Origin: Opitutales bacterium
GTDB lineage: Bacteria; Verrucomicrobiota; Verrucomicrobiia; Opitutales; JAFGAQ01
Assembly: GCA_028704125.1 (NCBI GenBank)
Contig: JAQVLM010000198.1
Span: forward strand, 1-6,397
DNA: 6,397 bases
Direction of reading: 5' to 3'
Every line of letters starts with the position of its first letter. The first letter of the stretch is position 1. The position numbers were made by a program, and so were the translations under genes. The notes beneath the pieces were generated by a model that was given only the letters and a program-made list of their open reading frames with translations, was not told where the DNA came from and made no database searches. Below are positions 1 to 6,014 of the stretch, one piece after another.

Positions 1-1607
1 ATGCCCAACTGGCGCAAGCGATGGTGGACACTTTTTCGACACCTGGTGCGGTGTTTCAGCACCCTTCACAGGAACATGAGCTTCTCGGAAAGTGGTTCCA
101 GGAATGGGATGGAAAGCAGATTGGAGCATCGTTGCGGGCGGCCCTGAATCCGGAACACAGCGCGATCCTGCTTCAGGGCAAGCTGGCTCAAGCCGGGTTG
201 GACAAGGATGCGGTAATCGCCGCATACAAGGCTGCTCTTGCCGCAGGCAGCGAAGGAAAGAAGGAAAAGGCAAAACTTGAGTGGGCCTACAATGATTTCG
301 TAGCTCCCGGGGAGATTGTTTCGAAGGAATTCGATCCGGAGCTCAAGATCACACGGGTCGAGTTTGCAAACGGGGCAAGGGTCAACCTGCGTGAGATGTC
401 CACCCGGATGAACTCGATCAGCGTGAACATGCGCGTGGGTGAGGGCGTGAATGGAATCGCAAGCAAGGATCGCCGGATGGCGATTGCTGCACCGTTGCAC
501 CTGATTTTTGGCGGTCTGGGCAAGCACTCCCTGGAGGAGGTGCAGAAGCTGACGATGGGGAAACAGTTTGCAATTGGTGAGATCAAGATGGGGAATCTGG
601 CGCTTGAGATCAATGCCGTTGGCCTGCGCAATGACTTCCCGATGTTGCTTGAGTGGCTGGCAGCGACGCTGAGCGATCCGGGCTTCCGCGGATCCTCCCA
701 TGCCTTGTATCAACAGAACATGAATGCGGCATGGAAGGATGCCCCGACCAATCCGGCGGAGGTGATTGAGATGCACGTGAAACCTTTCATTTTGGACAAT
801 GATTGGCGTCTGCGGCACCCTTCCAAAGCCGAAATGTTGGGGGCGGATGTCGCTGCCAGCGCTTCCTGGATGAATCCGCAACTGCGGGAAGGCTACCTCG
901 AAATCGGGATCGCCGGGGACTTCAAGACCGAGAAGCTGCTACCTGAGATCGCCCGTACCATTGGGGCACTCCCTCCCCGTAGCAAGGTAGCCCCCAGTGT
1001 GAATCCTGAAGACGCACCCAAGTTCACTTCGACTCACCGAAAGGAATTCCGCTATGCCGGCCCTGATCCGAAGTCCGCTCTGGTTCTGGTTTATCCGGTC
1101 TGCAGCGGCGTGCAGTGGAAGAAGGCAGCCAAGGTCGAAGCGTTGGCATCGGTTATTGAGGATGCACTCAACCGGGCCATTCGCGAGGAAATGGGCGGGT
1201 CGTATGGGGTTAGCTGTCGTGCCGAGTGCGGATGGGACTCCGACGATCCGGGTCAATTGTTCATCCAGATGGAGTGTGATCCGGAGCGCATCGCCCTCTT
1301 TGAGGAGAAAACACTCGAGGTCTTGGCGGGTCTTGCGGAAAACGGAGTCACCAAGGACCAACACCGCCGTGCCCTGAAGCCGCTGATCAGTCAGGAGAAA
1401 AATGCGGACCGTGATCCGGGGCGCTGGGTGGGCTGGGTACTGTCGCGCAGTCAGGGAACCCCATGGTTCAATGAGCGCATCAAAGGGAGGCTGGGTGTGC
1501 TGGAGTCCACCACAAAGGAACACCTGACCTCACTCGCGCGTGAGTATCTAGGGCAAGACGCCGCCTACGTGTTCCATATCGTCGGCGACAAACCAGCGGA
1601 GAACTGA
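1..1607 (+). CDS. M16 family zinc protease, C-terminal part (5' end outside window)
   Basis: The reading frame is already open at base 3 (Ala-Gln-Leu-Ala-Gln-Ala before the Met at base 21), so that Met is internal and the true start lies left of the window. Counting from that Met, residues 1-100 are the end of the first half plus a linker. Residues 103-320 form an M16-like domain, with an FANGARVNL strand at 115-123 and an IAGDF strand followed by GALPPR at 297-320. Residues 340-528 form the last domain and carry IREEMGGSYGV at 387-397; the Arg388/Tyr395 spacing matches the substrate-binding Arg-x6-Tyr pair of M16 peptidases. No HxxEH zinc motif is visible here. That is expected, because in two-half, roughly 900-residue M16 enzymes (PqqL type) the zinc site sits in the N-terminal half. 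The role is probably peptide degradation, often periplasmic in this family. Family call is confident; whether the enzyme is active cannot be judged. Confidence 0.9.
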   Translation, partial: AQLAQAMVDTFSTPGAVFQHPSQEHELLGKWFQEWDGKQIGASLRAALNPEHSAILLQGKLAQAGLDKDAVIAAYKAALAAGSEGKKEKAKLEWAYNDFVAPGEIVSKEFDPELKITRVEFANGARVNLREMSTRMNSISVNMRVGEGVNGIASKDRRMAIAAPLHLIFGGLGKHSLEEVQKLTMGKQFAIGEIKMGNLALEINAVGLRNDFPMLLEWLAATLSDPGFRGSSHALYQQNMNAAWKDAPTNPAEVIEMHVKPFILDNDWRLRHPSKAEMLGADVAASASWMNPQLREGYLEIGIAGDFKTEKLLPEIARTIGALPPRSKVAPSVNPEDAPKFTSTHRKEFRYAGPDPKSALVLVYPVCSGVQWKKAAKVEALASVIEDALNRAIREEMGGSYGVSCRAECGWDSDDPGQLFIQMECDPERIALFEEKTLEVLAGLAENGVTKDQHRRALKPLISQEKNADRDPGRWVGWVLSRSQGTPWFNERIKGRLGVLESTTKEHLTSLAREYLGQDAAYVFHIVGDKPAEN

Positions 1608-1642
1608 GCATCAGTTATTTGGCTCTTCCGAGATCCGACCAT

Positions 1643-1672
1643 CAGGCTGCCCGGCCAATCCCGGGTAGCCTG
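1643..1672 (+). terminator. Strong hairpin after the M16 gene, probable terminator
   Basis: CAGGCTGCCCGG at 1643-1654 pairs with CCGGGTAGCCTG at 1661-1672 over 12 base pairs, including one G-U pair, around a 6-base loop. It starts 35 bases after the M16 stop codon. The downstream run (tgtgttctgt) is only T-rich, not a clean T tract, so termination efficiency is uncertain. It lies between two converging genes and could also limit read-through from the minus strand, but no T tract follows on that side. Confidence 0.65.
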
Positions 1673-1683
1673 TGTGTTCTGTA

Positions 1684-1703
1684 GAGGGGTAGCTTATCCC
1701 CTC
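1684..1703. other. Small second hairpin in the convergent gap
   Basis: GAGGGG at 1684-1689 pairs with CCCCTC at 1698-1703 around an 8-base loop. It lies 37 bases beyond the 3' end of the vapC remnant on the minus strand. No T tract follows on either strand. It could be a weak terminator for the minus-strand transcript or a chance structure. Confidence 0.3.
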
Positions 1704-1740
1704 ATTCGGATAGGAAAATTAGTTCGGATGCCGCATCCGT

Positions 1741-1989
1741 TCAATATTTGACGAGTTTGATTGGAATATAAGCTGAGTAATCCAGGAAATCCTTGTCTTC
1801 GGTGAAGATTGCCATCCGGTTCCGATGCGCCTGTGCACAAATCAGGAAATCCACAGGAGACCCTTGAATGCCGTTTCTGCGGCACAGATTAAAGAACACG
1901 GCTGCTTGAGTGTGGTCTGCCGATCGGGCCAAGAGATCCGGAAAGCTTTCAAGGATTCCGCTGAGTTTGCGAAATTGAGCTTCATCGAA
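1741..1989 (-). pseudogene. vapC: vapC remnant: PIN-domain toxin lacking its N-terminal third
   Basis: About 82 codons match the C-terminal two-thirds of VapC PIN-domain ribonucleases: DEAQFRKL, then a LESFPDLL segment, a helix ending FFNLCRRNGIQG, the SPVDFLICA motif, TEDKDF, and the closing IPIKLVKY. VapC toxins are usually about 130 residues and begin with a VDTSVWI-like strand bearing the first catalytic Asp, followed by an ELLQG-type segment bearing a Glu. Both are absent, and the sequence jumps from the end of vapB straight into the middle of vapC. Two of the four expected acidic sites remain (Asp in SPVDFL and in DKDF). This points to a deletion of roughly 45-50 codons at the vapB/vapC junction. 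The frame stays open upstream inside vapB, so a chimeric peptide could be made, but a working ribonuclease is unlikely. Confidence 0.8.
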
Positions 1990-2182
1990 TATTCCTGAGG
2001 GACTTGGAGTCATAATCATCGAAAAAATCCACTTTCCCCTCCCAATCGAGAATCTCCATCTGTCGCCTGTGCTGGACAAACTCTGTGAGCGCCTGATTGA
2101 CCGCTTCTTTCTTGGTTCGAAAGCGTCCAATCCTTTTTGCCTCATTGAGAAGGTCCAGATCAATTTTCAAGTTGGTGGCCAT
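1982..2182 (-). CDS. vapB: VapB-family antitoxin
   Basis: A 66-residue protein beginning MATNLKIDLDLL, the characteristic opening of short VapB antitoxins; this fixes the start. Next come a helix with the TKKEAVNQALTEFV pattern (residues about 23-36), typical of the ribbon-helix-helix-like DNA-binding part, and a basic stretch QHRRQ. The acidic, aromatic tail (GKVDFFDDYDSKSL) is the part that in this family wraps around the toxin's active site. VapB normally neutralises VapC and, with it, represses the operon. Length is normal. The stop codon at 1982-1984 falls inside bases that encode Asp-Glu in the vapC frame, so the last one to three residues may derive from the deletion junction. There is no Shine-Dalgarno sequence; the start codon directly abuts a palindrome. 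The toxin partner next to it is truncated, so this may now be an orphan antitoxin. Confidence 0.88.
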   Translation of the reverse strand: MATNLKIDLDLLNEAKRIGRFRTKKEAVNQALTEFVQHRRQMEILDWEGKVDFFDDYDSKSLRNIR

Positions 2183-2198
2183 GTGTCAATATTGACAC
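2183..2198. promoter_or_regulatory. Perfect 16-bp palindrome, probable VapB operator
   Basis: GTGTCAATATTGACAC is a perfect inverted repeat with no spacer, ending exactly one base before the vapB ATG. VapB antitoxins are known to bind palindromes in their own promoters, so position and symmetry both fit an autoregulatory operator. It would overlap the predicted -10 region and the transcription start. Confidence 0.75.
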
Positions 2199-2216
2199 AA
2201 TATTCCAACTGGGCAA
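2188..2216 (-). promoter_or_regulatory. Candidate vapB promoter
   Basis: Reading the minus strand, TTGCCC (2216-2211) is followed by a 17-base spacer and AATATT (2193-2188), a 4/6 match to each sigma-70 box. The predicted start would fall at or within a base or two of the ATG at 2182, giving a leaderless mRNA, which agrees with the absence of a ribosome binding site. An alternative -10, TATTGT at 2202-2197, would leave only a few more leader bases. Confidence 0.4.
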
Positions 2217-2699
2217 GTCCGGGTTCCGTTTTTCAATTGTGCATCGGCCCAGGCAGTCCGGGCCAAACGTCAATCCACCGGTCAGAAAGGCTGAGGAGCT
2301 TGCGGAATCCGTGAAAGAGAACCGAGGCCGTGAAAAGGAATCCACGGGGTAGAAGCAGCTACGTGAACGTGGTGAGGATCCGAGGGATATATGGCCAGCA
2401 ACCGGCCCCCTATGTATGATTGGAGTCATCGGTGCCCATTTTGCGTCCGAACTGTAAACGATGCTGGAGCGGTAGTTTGAGCAATTTGGCCACACGCCGG
2501 GGCGCGATTCCCTCACACGGGAGACAGACCGAGTCACCCGCCGCACAACCCAGTAGGTATCCTTCACCCTTCGATTTCTTTGATTGTTTCTTGTTTGGGG
2601 TGTTCTGGCATGGCTGATCGGAAAGTGGGTTATGCAGTTCAGTAGACGAAAAAGACAGGTAGCTACATCAGACCAAGGTGTCCGGTAACATCCCTACTG
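2217..2699. other. Gene-free stretch upstream of vapB, no recognised content
   Basis: About 480 bases without a supportable gene on either strand. Open frames here lack family resemblance and have unnatural composition. Reading + strand frame 1 from 2281 shows a Lys/Glu-rich segment and, near the end (2584-2688), a hydrophobic stretch followed by basic residues, but stop codons at 2350, 2455, 2473, 2554 and 2581 interrupt it at about the rate expected by chance. No clear terminator, tRNA or insertion-sequence end was seen. It may be decayed gene material or simply intergenic sequence. Confidence 0.4.
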
Positions 2700-3212
2700 C
2701 TATCGATGACTTGCGGAATAGTAGAACCGGTCTGAATCCAGGTCAAATACCCAAGTCATTCCCCCACCATTTGTTTGCCGTTCTTCGTAGACCAAAGCAT
2801 TCCGAACCCGATCCGCATCAAACCCTTGTCCCCCATTTAAATGCGGCTGCCTTCCCCAAAACCATCGATTGTTCAGCTCCAAATTTCCCACCTCTTTCAG
2901 ATTCCATCCCTCAGAGACGGCATGAGCTCTGAAGAATTCCTCCTTCATCGTCCCCCAGGCAAAGCGGTGCCATCCGAATCCTCGCTCATAATAATAGGTG
3001 ATGTCAGATGCGCTAGACGGAAGCCAATCTACGGAGTCGACGTTTTCTTCGAGTATTGGAGTGAGGGGCCAAAAGGCCACAATCACAAGTGACGCGACCA
3101 AAGCAAGTAAAGAGATGCCACATGTGAAGCCAATTCTAAGGACCTTAAACACACGACGACCATTCCCGCCGGTGAGCCTTGGATCGCTTGAGCTGGATGA
3201 TATAATCCTCAT
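2700..3212 (-). CDS. Single-pass membrane protein of unknown function, 170 residues
   Basis: I chose the Met at 3212 because it gives a short polar, basic N-terminus (residues 1-26) directly before one hydrophobic helix at about 27-50 (GISLLALVASLVIVAFWPL). The frame stays open upstream to 3500, but that part is low-complexity and not protein-like. The region after the helix (51-170) should lie outside the membrane. It opens with LPSSASDITYYY, contains aromatic-rich blocks (FGWHRFAWGTMKEEFF and LNNRWFWGR), and closes with a Gly-rich turn (NGGGMTW) and FDLDSDRFYYSASHR. This arrangement resembles uncharacterised single-pass proteins I have an impression of from environmental bacteria, but I cannot name a family. 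There is no Shine-Dalgarno sequence. It is the last gene in the minus-strand run and is separated from its upstream neighbour by 335 bases, so it probably has its own promoter. Function unknown. Confidence 0.7.
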   Translation of the reverse strand: MRIISSSSSDPRLTGGNGRRVFKVLRIGFTCGISLLALVASLVIVAFWPLTPILEENVDSVDWLPSSASDITYYYERGFGWHRFAWGTMKEEFFRAHAVSEGWNLKEVGNLELNNRWFWGRQPHLNGGQGFDADRVRNALVYEERQTNGGGMTWVFDLDSDRFYYSASHR

Positions 3213-3547
3213 ACACTGAAATTGAACGTAAAGGATGTAATCCTCAATGTTCCGTTTGTGTGAATAGTGTGGTCCATTCTTCATCGAAAGCAACTGTGAA
3301 GGGCTCTCACGCTCGCCGGATCCGGCAAAGTCAAATGTTCGCCTTTCATCTCGTTTCAGTCTTTGGCGGACAGCAATTCTGCTAATGATGAGAAAGGGAA
3401 ATGAATTGCCTGCCCGTTCCGTGGAGTTGCTCCGCATTGTGCGGAGCCTGTCAGTGGGTTTTAAGGAGAGGGAGAATGGGAGAGCGACGGTCGGGGTCAC
3501 AGCGTGTTTCTCCCGGCGAAAAAGCGTTTGCCCTAAATCAGCCGATG
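3213..3547. other. 335-bp gap with compact palindromes between two unknown genes
   Basis: No supportable gene. It holds a spacer-less 12-bp palindrome GCCGGATCCGGC (3315-3326), a tight hairpin at 3429-3447, and between them an imperfect inverted pair (CCTTTCATC near 3343-3351 against GATGAGAAAGG near 3387-3397, with a 2-base bulge) that encloses a smaller AGCA/TGCT stem. It lies upstream of the 170-residue membrane protein gene and downstream of the 101-residue gene, so it may hold the promoter and a structured 5' leader for the former. Hand-counted GC of 3241-3300 is about 42%. Confidence 0.4.
3429..3447. repeat. Tight hairpin, 8-bp perfect stem
   Basis: GCTCCGCA and TGCGGAGC form a perfect 8-bp stem with a 3-base loop (TTG). 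No T tract follows on either strand, so it is not a typical intrinsic terminator. It could be a REP-like palindrome or part of an RNA leader. Confidence 0.5.
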
Positions 3548-3853
3548 TTACCCGGAGTCCTCTGATGTTGCCCCGACATCAAAAATGTCACTCACGGGCA
3601 TTCCGATGTAGAGCTTGCTCGCTGCGGCCAGATGATTTGGAACATGAATCAGGAAATGTACAAGAAGCTTGCTGGCCTGTGCGTCGGTGAGGCTTTTCGG
3701 ATCGGCGTAGAATCCGGAAAGGGCACGGAGATCGTCAAGCCAATCGGTCATGTGAAACGCGACCTCATCTGCCACCGAATCCGGGAGATCTTTTATCCGC
3801 CGGGCTACCTCCGCAATGCGGGCTTGGATGACTTCGGAGTCAGTGTCTATCAT
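3548..3853 (-). CDS. Small acidic unknown protein, 101 residues
   Basis: The sequence looks like a real, mostly helical soluble protein: amphipathic helices at about 5-35 and 36-50 (TDWLDDLRALSGFY), then a helix with HFLIHVPNHLAAASKLYIG (67-85) and the tail MPVSDIFDVG (85-94). It has no signal peptide and no membrane segment. The repeated histidines (34, 70, 74) and the VPNH motif look conserved-type but do not identify a family for me. The start at 3853 gives a natural N-terminus MIDTDSEV; a pyrimidine-rich run (cttgttctctct) rather than a Shine-Dalgarno sequence precedes it. It begins 65 bases after the stop of the two-helix gene on the same strand, so it could be co-transcribed with it. 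Function unknown. Confidence 0.65.
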   Translation of the reverse strand: MIDTDSEVIQARIAEVARRIKDLPDSVADEVAFHMTDWLDDLRALSGFYADPKSLTDAQASKLLVHFLIHVPNHLAAASKLYIGMPVSDIFDVGATSEDSG

Positions 3854-3924
3854 AGAGAGAACAAGTGGGTTAGTCGCTGAGATCAGTATCGGCTGAAGGG
3901 AGTGTCTGGATGGATGGGTTAGTC
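3842..3924. repeat. Imperfect short duplication spanning a gene boundary
   Basis: AGTGTCT at 3842-3848 is followed by TGGGTTAGTC at 3866-3875; AGTGTCT recurs at 3901-3907 and is followed by TGGGTTAGTC at 3915-3924. On the minus strand the 3915-3924 copy contains the stop codon of the two-helix gene, and the 3842-3848 copy lies in the first codons of the 101-residue gene. The spacing within the two copies differs (17 and 7 bases), so this is either an old local duplication that has drifted or coincidence. Confidence 0.35.
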
Positions 3925-4890
3925 CTCCGGAAATACGGTGTCTGGAGTAACCACATCACATTTCGATGAATCGCGTTCGAGAAAGTGAAGGCTCTTCTGA
4001 ACGCAGCCGGTCTCCGGCATAACGACGTTGCCGAATACACTTCCGTCGGTCGTCTTTACTCCGACCCAGCAAAGGCCGTCATGTTCAAATTCACCGTGTT
4101 TCTTCGATATGCCAGGGACGTAGACAACCCGCCCGATTCGCTTTCGGAAAAACGCGAACCAAAGCCTGGCTGAGACGATGTCACCGATCTGAACCGGGGT
4201 GACTCCATCCGAATACCGCACGGGGAGAGTAAGCTCCGGAATGGACTTCATTTGTGTCCGTTGGCTGGGGATTTTGAGTGCTTCAAAATCCCAATCCGTG
4301 AAAACGAAAAGCTCTTTGGATTTAGGATTTAACAACTTGTATTCATCGAGGGAAAGGGGCGCCCTTACCATCGAAGGCTTCAATCGTTCTCCATCCTTCC
4401 TGATTCCGAGAAAACGGCCTGATACGGGGGCTGTTCGGACTTTGAATCTCGTCCATGGAAACCCTCTTCTCTTCCAGGAATCAACTTCCTGCGATTGAAC
4501 GAACACTACACGTGAATCCTCCAGTTTCAGAAAGTAACCAACGCCCTCGTCTTCTTGTTCGTCGATTTCGACGGCTTCCAACACTGAGTAGGTATCCACT
4601 CGAGCGACGCCGTTTTTGAGGTCTTCCCGGATATTCTTTCTCAATGCTGGTCCCCCGGTCCATTTTTTCGATGTCCTATACAAGATCGTGCCTAATAGTA
4701 AAGTAGGGGAGATCGACAGGACGTATAGAGTGAAGCCTGAAGTCAGCCTCGCAATGACATTGAAAAGAAACAACCCGACAAAGATGAGAAGAAGGCAAAA
4801 GAAACCGGCGCGCAATAAGGTAGTCCTATACGAGACATAGCTTTGCAGCTCTTGGACTTCCTTCTTTGACAACTTCGAGGTTTCGACCAT
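3919..4890 (-). CDS. Two-helix membrane protein with a soluble C-terminal module, unknown function
   Basis: 323 residues, not recognised. The N-terminus (1-26) is polar and helical, ending in basic residues. Two membrane helices follow at about 28-48 and 53-70, joined by a short loop, then a Lys-rich segment (74-92), so the bulk of the protein is probably cytoplasmic. Residues 93-205 look beta-rich, with a run of acidic residues (109-115) before GYFLKLEDSRVVFVQ. Residues 220-306 form a separate module that begins LPVRYSDGVTPVQIGD, continues with RIGRVVYVPGISKKHGEF and LCWVGVKTTDGSVFG, and ends VVMPETGCVQKSLHFLERD. The P-(I/V)-R-Y-x-D-G…GD opening is one I associate with small uncharacterised beta-rich proteins, so this may be a fusion of such a module to a membrane anchor. 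The start codon is 21 bases beyond the patatin stop, suggesting an operon. No Shine-Dalgarno sequence. Base composition is clearly lower in GC than the patatin gene. Confidence 0.8.
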   Translation of the reverse strand: MVETSKLSKKEVQELQSYVSYRTTLLRAGFFCLLLIFVGLFLFNVIARLTSGFTLYVLSISPTLLLGTILYRTSKKWTGGPALRKNIREDLKNGVARVDTYSVLEAVEIDEQEDEGVGYFLKLEDSRVVFVQSQEVDSWKRRGFPWTRFKVRTAPVSGRFLGIRKDGERLKPSMVRAPLSLDEYKLLNPKSKELFVFTDWDFEALKIPSQRTQMKSIPELTLPVRYSDGVTPVQIGDIVSARLWFAFFRKRIGRVVYVPGISKKHGEFEHDGLCWVGVKTTDGSVFGNVVMPETGCVQKSLHFLERDSSKCDVVTPDTVFPED

Positions 4891-4911
4891 TTGGAGCGCG
4901 TCTGACTTAGG

Positions 4912-5775
4912 CTATTGGGTAAGGCTGTCGAGCCAGTGTTCGAGTTCGTGGGCGCTTGCCTCGCCCTTGGAATAAACGGAGTTGGCTTTGTTGAATTCCA
5001 GCACGTCACATCCACGGATGTCGGGCTTGAGATAGAGGTCGGGTGGATTGGCATCCCGTCGCTGCCGGATGATGGTATTTTGCATGATGTCGAACATGCC
5101 GATCACTGAGCGGAAGAGCTTTGGGGATTCTTCCGGATTGGATTCGCCGGGATTTCCCATCACGTCGATGGCGACCACGCGGTCGCAGTCCGTCAGGATG
5201 TCGTGTGGCACCGGGTTGACGCCTCCGCCATCCACCAGAATGCGGCCCTGGTGCTGAACCGGAGTGAAGACTCCGGGGAGGCTCATGCTGGCGCGAATGG
5301 CGGGTAGAATGGGCCCGGAGTCGAGGATGACTTGTTCCGAACTCCAGAAATCGGACGTGACAATACTCAACGGGATTTGCAGCTCTTCAAATGTGGTGAC
5401 GCCCAGCGCTTCTCCGAGAACCTCAAGGAAGCGCTCGCCTTTGATAAGTCCGGATGGATCGAAGCTCAGGTCAAAGAACTCTATGGCCTTGAGGGCGTGC
5501 TTCTTGCGCAAAATATCGCCCAGCTTGTCTTCCTTTGCGATGATGCGGCTGTCGGCCCATTCGCGGATTCTGGCAGCGGGCATCCCGGATGCATACAAGG
5601 CTCCGACAATTGCGCCCGCGCTGGTGCCGCTGATGTGGGCTGGCCGTATCCCCTTTTTGTCGAATACATCCAGAATCGGAAGGTGGGCGAGCCCTCTGGC
5701 TCCGCCACCCCCGAGTGCCAAACCGATGCGTAGTCGGGAGTTTGCTTTGTTGGAGGGTTCAGTTGAGGCATTCAT
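4912..5775 (-). CDS. Patatin-like phospholipase, RssA type
   Basis: A 287-residue cytoplasmic hydrolase of the patatin family, expected to cleave acyl esters of phospholipids or lysophospholipids with a Ser-Asp dyad. The oxyanion-hole loop GGGGARG is at 22-28. The nucleophile elbow GTSAG at 50-54 carries Ser52. The family motif ASMSLPGVF is at 162-170. The catalytic Asp182 is in VDGGGVNP at 181-188. All key residues are present and the length is normal for bacterial RssA-like proteins (about 280-300). There is no signal peptide or membrane segment. The start at 5775 gives a short polar lead-in of 14 residues before the first strand; only a weak GGA precedes it. The upstream gap to the hydrolase gene is 239 bases, with no clear terminator seen. 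The downstream gap is 21 bases, so the two-helix membrane protein is probably in the same transcript. The in vivo substrate cannot be told from sequence. Confidence 0.93.
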   Translation of the reverse strand: MNASTEPSNKANSRLRIGLALGGGGARGLAHLPILDVFDKKGIRPAHISGTSAGAIVGALYASGMPAARIREWADSRIIAKEDKLGDILRKKHALKAIEFFDLSFDPSGLIKGERFLEVLGEALGVTTFEELQIPLSIVTSDFWSSEQVILDSGPILPAIRASMSLPGVFTPVQHQGRILVDGGGVNPVPHDILTDCDRVVAIDVMGNPGESNPEESPKLFRSVIGMFDIMQNTIIRQRRDANPPDLYLKPDIRGCDVLEFNKANSVYSKGEASAHELEHWLDSLTQ

Positions 5776-6014
5776 GGCTATCCGGAATCTCGGAAAAACG
5801 CTCGGTCGCTTTCGGTTCTCAGTGTGGGATTCAGGCAGTATTCCCGACCTGTCGAAAATGCGTTATTCTGATGATCCGGATAGTATTGGAACAGAGGGTA
5901 AAAGCCAGCCCTATCTGCTTTGTGTTGTTCTCGAAGGCGTGCCTGTGTTTGCGGTGGGAGGTCCCAACCGTGAAGAATCCTTGCGGATGGATGGGTACGG
6001 ATCTCCGGAAGCCT

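Noticed and set aside
66..881. A 271-codon minus-strand open frame.
   Set aside because: It is antisense to the M16 protease gene, with His/Arg/Cys-rich composition and no motifs.
2370..2450. A faint resemblance to a SAM-type riboswitch (GAGGGAT…GGCCAGCAACCGGCC…GGTGCC) on the + strand.
   Set aside because: The core GGCAACC is not intact (AGCAACC), there is no CTTATC-type start or matching closing stem, and no gene follows on the + strand for it to control.
2160..2567. A 135-codon open frame on the minus strand over the vapB promoter.
   Set aside because: It runs through the vapB operator, is rich in Ser/Arg/Pro without motifs, and overlaps a well-supported start.
2281..2688. A possible decayed + strand gene: Lys/Glu-rich start and a hydrophobic-then-basic segment at 2584-2688 that could be a 34-residue membrane peptide from a TTG start.
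   Set aside because: Five in-frame stops in about 135 codons is the chance rate, no family resemblance is visible, and the TTG start has no support.
3213..3500. An N-terminal extension of the 170-residue membrane protein to 266 residues.
   Set aside because: The added part is unlike natural protein, overlaps the palindromes, and would put 120 residues of odd sequence before the single membrane helix.
3213..3547. An integron attC site, considered because small same-strand genes of unknown function flank the gap.
   Set aside because: No paired RYYYAAC/GTTRRRY core sites could be found and the gap is too long and irregular.
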